Shown one piece after another: positions 56,201 through 64,000 of a stretch of 64,000 bases of DNA. The stretch lies in assembly GCA_037974335.1 (NCBI GenBank), contig CM075743.1, forward strand, positions 7,808,449 to 7,872,448, given 5' to 3'. A program made the translations under genes and the position numbers. The notes below the pieces were generated by a model. That model worked only from the letters and a program-made list of their open reading frames with translations, ran no database searches and was not told the origin of the DNA. Within the stretch, counting starts at the first letter, position 1; each line of letters opens with the position of its first letter. This DNA is from Prionace glauca (taxonomy: Eukaryota > Chordata > Chondrichthyes > Carcharhiniformes > Carcharhinidae).

Positions 56201-59200
56201 GGCATTGATCTTACAGTTATTAGTAAGGACCGAGGTTGGTAATTCAGATATCACCTGCTCTGCCTTCTTGAAACAGAAAGGAAACTTATTAAGAGAGCTG
56301 GACTCTGCCACCACTGGACAATCTGTTCCTGGGGGCACAGCAAACATTATAATAATGTCTTGGAGGTCAGCTCTGCAACGTAAAAACTGAGTGAAATTAC
56401 TCCTGCTGCTGAGTGGAGAGGCGGTTAATGTTTGATGCAGTTTCGCTGTTTAAGGAAACTTTCTGTTAAAATAATAGACAAATGTCATGTGAATACATCC
56501 ACCAGTCTCCGGCTATTATTGACAATGGCTGTTTCCTCTGTCTAGAGGACAGTTTTCTGATCTTACATCAGTGACAGGAAACAATCGCTCATCGGCAGTG
56601 GATTTTCTGACTATTTTATGGAATTAATCCATGTTGCTGTCAGTAGAGCCTCCCCTCGACCAACGACCCCCCCCCCCCCACCTCCCCCCAAAGACCCCCC
56701 CCTCCTCCACCACCACCACAGAGAACTCCCATAATTGGGCTTGTTTCAGTGAAGAATCTGCTGCAAAACGTGAGAAGTGAGTTGCATTGATACAGAATTT
56801 TCCAGAAGCTCAGCTCAATGCAACAAGCTTCACAGGCCAATTTTCTTCACCAAATGTGTGTAGGGACAAACTGCTGCTTTTACGGAGAATTACTGTGTCG
56901 GCTCACTGTGAACAAGAGAGGAGGTATCGGCTGCTTTAAAAGAATATTTAACGTTTCAGTGTTAAAAACCTTTCACCTCGAGTGTCAATAGAATTCAACT
57001 CTTCAACACTCTCTCCTTGACATCTTTCCCAAGCTGGGAGACTTTAGAAGTTCCATTTAGAAATAGGCATGTGGCTTTCTAAACTCTCAGTGAATCAAGC
57101 TTCCTTTTGATTTTATGGGGTGACTGGAATGTCTACAATATTTTATGATTTCATTTCCATCAAAAATGCAGATCATCAGGGATCAGATAGAACCAGTTCC
57201 AGTTGCTGAGAGACTGAACCAACTTTGGCTGTAAGCAGTTTGGATAAACATTATTAAAAATTCAGTTTATATTGGTGTTTTATAGTGACACTTACCAACA
57301 CTGCTGATTTGTGTCACATAACTACAGTCTTTCTCTGATCTGTTGATCACTGACACTGAAACCATTTCACTGGATTTGTCTCCCTGGTTATTTGAGGCTG
57401 TGCAGTAATATTGATGATGTTTCTGTGTGAAGGATTGACAATGTAGATCCAGTTTATTGGTGTCAGAGATCTTTGAATCTTCAGACGGGGTCTTTTCATA
57501 CCATGTGTACTGAATGGGAAGTGATCCCTGGACAGACTCACAGGAGACGGACACTGAGCCCCCAGAACATGAGGCATTTGGTGGTGATAGAAATCTAAGT
57601 TCAGGAACAGAGACGGGTTCTGTGGGAAAGAAACATTCAGATATTGAGTGAACATCTAAAAATCAAAAGTTCCCAACTTAACCACTTCTACATCTCATTC
57701 AGAGTCCATCATGTTGCAATCTCACCAACACATTCAGGTCTCCATATCCCTCCATCCTGCAGGCATCCTGAACCACAATGTCTGTTTCAGATCAGGATAG
57801 AAGCAATGATGCTGTGAATGAGTTAACATAAAAATTATGGGAAACAATTTCTCTCAGTAACTAGCCTTCAATGCTGTCTAATTGTTTGCGTCTCAAATGT
57901 GAATTAGTTGGAGGGAATCTTAGGAAACTACACCCAAAAAAAGGGATCAGTGCTTGGGCCCCATATGTTCGCAATCTACATCAATTATTTGGATGAGGGA
58001 ACCAAATGTAATATATTGAAGTTTGTTGATCACACAAAACATCATGGGAATGTGAGTGATGAGAAGGAAGTTAAGAGGCTTCAAGGTGGATTAGAAAAGT
58101 TGAGCGAGTGGGCAAATACACGGCAGGGGCAATATAATGTGGATAAATGTGAAGTTACCCACTTCAGACAGAGAAACAGAATGACACAGTGTTATGCAAA
58201 GTTTGATAGATTGGGAAATTGACACCTGGGAGTCCTTGTACGCCAGTCAATGAAAACAAGCCTGCAGGAACAGCAAGCAGCAAGGAAGGCAAATGGACTG
58301 TTGGCCTTCATGACTTGAGTACAGGAGAAAGGATGTCTTACTGCACCTATATAGGGCCTTGCTAAGACCACATTGGGAGTACTGTGTGCAGGTTCAATAT
58401 ATTTATCTCAGATAATATACATACTTTCCATAGAGGGAGTGCAGTGAAGGCTCACCAGGCTGATTCTTGGGATGGCAGGATTGTCTTATGAGGAGAGATT
58501 GGGTCAACGAGGCTTAGTTCACTGGAATTTAGAGGAATGTGAAAGAATCTAATTGAGAGGGATAAAATTCTTCCAGGGCTGGACAGACCCAGGGGATGCA
58601 GGGATAATGTTTCCTCTGGCTGAAGGGTCTACAGAAAGGGGTCATAGGCTCAGGATATAGGGTAGACCATTTAGGACTAAGATGAGGAAGGGAGGTGGTC
58701 TCCTAGTGGTATTATCTCTAGCTATTAATCCAGAAGCTCAGTTAATGTTCTGGGGACCAGGGTTCAAATCCTGCCACGGCAGATGGTAGAATTTGAATTC
58801 AATTAAAAAAACCTGGAATTAAGAATCTAAAGATGACTGTGAAACCATTGTCAATTGTCAGGAAAACCCATCTGGTTCACTAATGTTCTTTAGGGAAGGA
58901 AATCTGCCGTCCTTACCTGGTCTGGCCTACACGTAACTCCAGAACCACAACAATGTGGTTGATTCTTAACTGCCCTCCGAGGGCAACTAGGAAAGGGCAA
59001 TAAATGCTAGCCAATCAGCGATGCCCATGTCCCATAAATGAATAAAAAAAACTTCTTCACGCAGAAGGTGGTGTACCTATGGAATTCTTTACCACGGAAA
59101 GTGTGGAGGCCAAGTCACAGAAAATATTTAAGAAGAAAATAGATTTTTGGACTCTAAAGGGTTCAAGGGTTATGAGGAGAGCATGGGAGGATAGTGCTAA

Positions 59201-62200
59201 GATAGAGGACCAGCCATGATCATGTTGAATGGCAGTGGCTCGAAGGGCCAAATGATCTAATCATGCTTCTATTTTCCTAATTATCTATGTAACTTCAATA
59301 AGTTTGTTCAACGTGATCTGAACACGATTTAATGGTGTTTACTGTGCTGGATTCCCTGGAGCCAATCCCAGTCCTCTGCTGTAGCTTTTTAAATGGTAGT
59401 TTCTAACATCTTCCCTAGGGCAGATATAAATTAATTACCCTGCAGTTTCCCACTTTGATTGCCTCCCTCCATCTTCTAATCTAATGGGAGCTTCCTCAAA
59501 CTTAGGGGTGTTTTGGAGAATTAAAACCAACTACCTCACTTGCCGCTTTTTCTAAGACCCTGGAATGAAGTCCATCAGGATCCAGGCACTTGTCAGCCAG
59601 TAGCTCCAATCATTCCCTCAGTACCGTGTCCCTGATGATTTTCCAGAGTTCTATAGTTTGGGAATGTTGCAATTCAGTTTCAGAAATATGGACAGACCAC
59701 AATAGGGTTTGTGTCAGTTTCCCTGACCTCTGCCCTCTAGCTGCCAGACTCAGAATTTCGGAGCTGTCATGTTTTGTCACAGATAAAACGTGCTCTTGCA
59801 TGATTCGGTGTGAAAATCAGGGGCTGGGGCCTATTCCGCCCGCGAGGCTGGCAGCAGAGCGCCGAGTAGGCCACTGTGCATGCACTGGTCTATCAGAGCG
59901 GAGATCGGCACATGCACAGTGTGTCCCCTCCCGAATGCCGGCTTCCTGATCGCTGGTCAGCTCTGCAATCCACCATCGTTGTCTCTGACCCTCCCACCCC
60001 TCGATGGCTGGCATCCTGGATCTCCCACACCAGCCCCTATGTCCCCCACCGTCCCGCCCTCGGCCAGCCCCTGATCTCCCCGACCCCCTTTGGACAGTCC
60101 CGACCCAACCCCTGATCCTGATGATCAGCCCCCATGTTCCCCCTCCCCACCCTGTCAGCCCAGATTTCCCCTCCAATAGTCTCGGCACCCATTCTCTGAT
60201 AGCCATCCCTGACAAACCCCTTCCCCTGCAGCACTGAACCCCCTTGGCCCTGATGGCCAACCCCAATCATCCTCACTCTCCCCCTCCCCAACCAATCTGG
60301 CAGAGTGGCAGCAGGTCGCCCACCGCCAGTCGGCTCCCCCGCAGTAGGACCTGCACCCAAAAGACCCCACCCCCTCTCGCCCCGCCCCTTGCAAAGTCCG
60401 ATGCCCATTGGGCAGTGCCAAAGTGTCCCTTGGGCAGTGCCAGTTTGCCCCTTTGGCAGCGGTAGAGTGTCAGGCTGGTATTATCAGGCTGGCACTGCCC
60501 AAGGGACCTCCCCTATATCTTGATGGCCTCTCTTCTGCCAACAGGAGTGGGCCACTTGTTCCCTGTTAATGGAGAGTAGTAGTAAACGCTGCTGGAGGGG
60601 ACCTCTCCCAGTGTGGTGGGGGGGTGGGGGGGGGGGGGGTGGGCGGCAGATGTCAGCGGGCATGGGGACTTTATTCCCCAGGCCCGCTAATCACATGGAA
60701 ATTGAGATTTCTGGCGTGGAGCTGATTATGTTAAAACACGTAGTCTCTGAGATGTGCGGAGGCCGTGACACCCAGCAGGAAGCTCGCAAAATGGTCTCCG
60801 CTGACGGGTCCCGGCCCGCTGCGCTACGAGAGCCCCACCCCCCAATCTTCGCATGTATAATTCTAGCCATTGATCTGACATTTCAGGTGCGAGCAATAAG
60901 GACAATCACTGTGAAACGCACCGTTAGATATTTGTAGTTTTACGTTATACAATGGATCGCGGCCGTATGTTTCAATTCCACAGCTGTACCATCCTGCATC
61001 TCCTGAGCGAAGATCCTTCATAGTGACAACAAATACTCTTCGTGTCTTGTTATCTGTGATTGATGTTCTGCCATTTTGCCAATTTGTCGCTGCTACAACA
61101 TCACACTGGTGAGTCCAGCCGCGACACCAATATTTCACCTTTGACCGGTACTCTGCCCCGTAGTGACAATCGATTGTGATCGCTCTTCCCACAATTCCTC
61201 TTATTTCCCTTTCTGCCCACAATGCACCTGAGACAACATTTCAGGAATTGAACTGAGAATAATTGCTTCATTCAAACACATACATTCTAATGAGTTAAAT
61301 TCCACCTGAAAGTAATCCTGAATATGGAAATTTATCATCTTTTGTGTGTGTGTTTGGGGGGGGGGGGGGGGGGGGGGGGGGGTGATCTGACCACAAAAGT
61401 TTTAAATCAGGAGAAATTCACATCGTTTTTTTGGGGGGACTTAAACATCAAGGGATGTGGGGGGGGAGGGGGGGCCCGAATCTCCCAACCCACTGCCTGT
61501 GTAGCACAGCAGGCTGGGAGACATTAGCAGAGGCCCTTTCTCAGGCTTCTCGCTGGGCAGCCGGGCCTCTGCGGGTCTCCCAGCCCACGTTTCTCAGCGC
61601 AAACAGATTGGTGTTGAAAATCAGGGTGGCATCAATTTACATGCGTTACCATAACTTTGCATATAATTAGCAAGTCCGTCATTAAATTCTCCACCCTCCC
61701 GTTAACATCTCCCCCTTCTCCGGTGTGACATCACGCTGGCGGGGTTTACAACTGCTCAATAAAAAGTTAGGATCTGGCGTGAAAGTGCTGAAGTAAAGTT
61801 AAACTTTATTTATTAGTCACAAGTAGGCTTACTTTCACACTGCATTGAAGTTACTGTGAAAATCCCTCAGTCGCCACACACCAGCACCAATTTGGGAACA
61901 CTGAGGGAGAATTTAGCATGACCAGTGCACTGTTTTTGCACATTTTTGGACTGAGGAGCAAGGAGGTAAGTGCGATGGAGCTGCAGCCCCTGGAGGCAGG
62001 GGAGGGTTGGAGGCAGGGGCTGGAAAATTTCTGGGTGGGGTGGGGAAATTCATTGAGTGCTGGAGGCGCAGTTTCCAGTCCCAGGGATATGCCTTGGTTG
62101 TGTTTGTGGAATGGAGTGGGGTGGTGGTCTTTACTAAGTGTTGGAGGGTGTGGGTGCTGCTGTTTCCAGGCACAGGGATGTTCCATTGTCACCTTGGTGG

Positions 62201-64000
62201 GTTGGAGGGGGCAAATTTACTCAGTGCTGGAGGTGCTGTCTCCAGTCCCTGGGATGTTCCATTGTTGTCGCCGTTGACTTAACTAAGTGCTGGATGGCGT
62301 GGGGGGAGGGGTGGGCTGCTGTTTCCAGGCACAGGGATGTTCCATTGTCTTGGCTGTGGGGTGTGGTGAGGGACTGCACTCAGTGCTGGGGTTTGGGTTG
62401 GGCAGAGCAGGAAGGGCACCGTGTGCTCCTTGAGAGCTGATCAATTCAGGCAGCTGGTGCTCCGAGCTGGGGCGCTCATGTTGACACAGACACGCACACT
62501 GCCTGTACTCCACAGTGAATAGAAACCCATCTTGTGATAATCAGGAGTCTGTCCCTGCCCCATGTGCCTGAACTGCAGCACATGGCTGGAAGGGAATGCT
62601 GCAGGAACTCACTGATAAATGTTTTGAATTGAAAGATCCCATAGATCCTGATTGACTTGCCACTTCTCTTGCAGGCACAGCAAATTGAGACTACTGTGTA
62701 TTTTCTTTTACTTTACTGAGTTCCCACACAACTTAAATTATCAACAGTTGAGGAATATTTAAAAGTGAAAAGGAAACAACATTAATTTGTAACTTATCAC
62801 TATTTCAGTTCCAAATAAACAACATTCCTCTGACAGACTTAATGGCCACTTTAAATATGGTTAGCAACTATAAATCTACTTGCTAAAATGACTTCCGTTA
62901 GACCATAGAGACCAGCCTGGCACCCTGGCACTGCACACTGGACACTTTGGCACTGGCCAATGGGCACAGGGCAGTTACAGGGGTGTGCAACCTGAGGGGG
63001 CCTGGCATATTATGGGGGTTGGGCCAGACCAATCAATGGTGAGGGGGGAGGGAACTGCTACTCATTCTGCTTCGTGATCATTGGGGTAGGGAAGGGCAGG
63101 GCAATCAGGGAGGGGGAGAGAGGAGGAGTTTACTGCCACTCTGCCTTGCGATCAGTGGAGGGAGGGAGAGGGATTCAGACAAGGCAGGGAGGGAGATCAC
63201 ATGGTTGATTGATTCCTGCAGGCTGGGGTGTTCTCTGGCTGAGAACAGTAGACAAACAGACCTCTCTACTCTTGGAGCAGAGGGACCTGCACATGCACAG
63301 TGGTGCCCCCTGCTGCTCTCAGCCAATCTTCTGGTTATTAAAGCCTCGGTCCCACGACCTACAGGCCAGTCACAATTTTTGCTGGTATTATCACTGTGTG
63401 CAGTGTACAAGATCGCAGATTTGGACTCTCCCACAAAATGGATCAGAAACTCGAATTTTCACATAGGCCCTGGATTTAAAATATTTTTTGTAAGTTTGCC
63501 CCCATAGTTTCAAAGTAACACATAACAAGTTTATTCCAGGAGACCTTGCCTGCATGGAGTACAAACTGAAATTAAAACACCAGCCTTTGCAACACCCTGA
63601 TGACATCACCATCAAGTCATGTGACCAGCTCTTAATGCAATTATGTAACCAATCAAATATATATGTATAGGCGAAAAAAAAAAATCAACCATATTGTTTG
63701 GATAAAATAACACTTACCTTGGTGTCCATCTTGTATCTCATAACTGCAAGTCTCCCCTGATCTGTTGATCACTGACACTGTAACCATTTCACTGGGTTTG
63801 TCTCCCTGGTTATTTGAGGCTGTGCAGTAATATTGATGATGTTGCTGTGTGAAGGATTGACAATGTAGATCCAGTTTATTGGTGTCAGAGATCTTTGAAT
63901 CTTCAGACGGGGTCTTTTCATACCATGTGTACTGAATGGGAAGTGATCCCTGGACAGACTCACAGGAGATGGACACTGAGCCCCCAGGAAATGAGACATA
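53246..64000 (-). CDS. Gene C: V-C2-V-C2 receptor, 5' exons beyond the window
   Basis: Third tandem copy. Exons present: C2a 63718-64000 (cut by the window edge), V2 60922-61227, C2b 57296-57619, stalk 55922-56039, transmembrane 54892-54991, candidate tail 53246-53293. Signal and V1 exons should lie to the right of the window. All visible exons are open with intact splice borders. Distinguishing residues: THQC instead of TQQC in V2, TQKHH instead of TQQHH in C2b, and Leu for Phe after EV in the stalk. C2a has the YVSFPGG version, like gene B and unlike gene A. Confidence 0.82.
53481..54246 (+). mobile_element. Second LINE family remnant, unit 2
   Basis: Counterpart of 25665-26430. Confidence 0.68.
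54511..54801 (-). mobile_element. LINE 3' fragment, unit 2
   Basis: Counterpart of 26695-26985; 90 bp from the gene C transmembrane exon. Confidence 0.62.
54892..54991 (-). CDS. Gene C transmembrane exon with NxxR motif
   Basis: Identical to the gene B exon, including NVIRWGLF, phase 2 to phase 0, donor GTGAGG. Confidence 0.85.
55922..56039 (-). CDS. Gene C stalk exon
   Basis: 118 nt with the same borders. One Phe-to-Leu change after EYTCEV and a silent change in TPVS. The stretch around the donor is where unit 3 starts to differ from unit 2. Confidence 0.74.
57296..57619 (-). CDS. Gene C C2b domain exon
   Basis: 324 nt, phase 1-1. Differs from genes A and B by KISD for KLSD and TQKHH for TQQHH. 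KISD is also the C2a state in genes A and C. Confidence 0.92.
57902..59293 (+). mobile_element. LINE 3' fragment with nested SINE, unit 3
   Basis: Counterpart of 2975-4366; nested SINE at about 58693-59054. Confidence 0.8.
59327..59656 (-). mobile_element. LINE reverse-transcriptase fragment, unit 3
   Basis: Counterpart of 4400-4738 with a 9-bp loss (CCTCCCTCT) near 59652. Confidence 0.58.
59789..60867. mobile_element. GC-rich intron insertion, unit 3
   Basis: Counterpart of 4871-5953, without the 16-bp doubling; longer G run near 60620. Confidence 0.6.
60922..61227 (-). CDS. Gene C V2 domain exon
   Basis: 306 nt, phase 1-1, donor GTGCGTT. Variants KYWCRG, THQC, KTRRVF, MKDLRSG and DPLYNV: a mix of gene A and gene B states plus one private change. 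The intron lacks 3 nt just before the acceptor relative to the other units (GTCTCAG instead of GTCTCCTCAG). Confidence 0.92.
61356..61382. repeat. Long G tract, unit 3
   Basis: About 26 G in a row after TGTGTGTTT; 12 in unit 1 (6447) and 11 in unit 2 (33563). In the intron upstream of V2, C-rich on the gene strand. Confidence 0.75.
61790..61927 (-). mobile_element. SINE tail, unit 3
   Basis: Counterpart of 6863-7000. Confidence 0.66.
62058..62397. repeat. Degenerate minisatellite, unit 3
   Basis: Counterpart of 7131-7470. Confidence 0.6.
62904..63503. repeat. Unclassified intron repeat, unit 3
   Basis: Counterpart of 7976-8575. Confidence 0.45.
63718..64000 (-). CDS. Gene C C2a exon, cut by window edge
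   Basis: Donor GTAAGTG at 63711-63717; the exon should extend to about 64041. Carries YVSFPGGSVSISCES, YTWYEK, KISDTN, YYCTASNNQG and INRS. Shares the N-terminal block with gene B rather than gene A. Confidence 0.9.

Larger units (their letters stand above)
54940..64000. repeat. Tandem unit 3 (start only)
   Basis: Aligns to unit 1 with an offset near 54927 to the window end, with small indels only. It shows that the array has at least three copies. Confidence 0.95.

Noticed and set aside
1-64000. Simple assembly duplication of one haplotype
   Set aside because: Not excluded, but three copies in series, different target-duplicated insertions and a 1.16-kb deletion fit real duplication better; kept as the main alternative.

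Overview
This window looks like nuclear DNA from an elasmobranch (shark, skate or ray). The evidence is the repeat set: many tRNA-headed SINEs with the CCTCCCACAGTCCAAAGATG core known from sharks (HE1-type, name from memory), CR1/L2-type LINE remnants, a 5S-rRNA-derived element, and other interspersed repeats I associate with cartilaginous fish. All host genes seen are spliced and lie on the minus strand.

The whole window is a head-to-tail tandem array of one large unit. Unit 1 is 1-27123, unit 2 is 27124-54939 (period 27816) and unit 3 starts at 54940 and runs off the end. The copies are nearly identical by eye over most of their length. They differ by a few insertions and deletions (a SINE and a 112-bp repeat only in unit 1, about 1.16 kb of LINE plus SINE only in unit 2) and by scattered substitutions.

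Each unit carries one gene for an immunoglobulin-superfamily receptor, which I assembled from exons with consistent splice sites and phases. Gene B is complete in the window (47346 down to 25430); gene A lacks its 3' end and gene C its 5' end. The order is: signal-peptide exon; CD300/pIgR-like V domain (V1); FcR-like C2 domain (C2a); second V (V2); second C2 (C2b); Ser/Thr-rich stalk; transmembrane exon; and a candidate short tail exon followed by AATAAA. The gene B exons sum to 1566 nt, or 522 codons with the stop, in one open frame. The transmembrane segment contains NVIRWGLF, matching the NxxR motif by which FcR-alpha, NKp46, GPVI and LILRA receptors bind the FcR-gamma adaptor, and no ITIM is visible. 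The closest described relatives by architecture are the modular domain immune-type receptors (MDIRs) of skate; this looks like a tandem-expanded, probably activating family of that kind.

The main observations are: a V-C2 module duplicated inside the gene, an intragenic conversion-like patch in gene A C2a, amino-acid-changing differences in the V exons against unchanged flanking intron, and mosaic similarity among the three units. The rest is intron and intergenic DNA, much of it old repeats. I see no retrovirus-like element, CRISPR array, or intact transposon.
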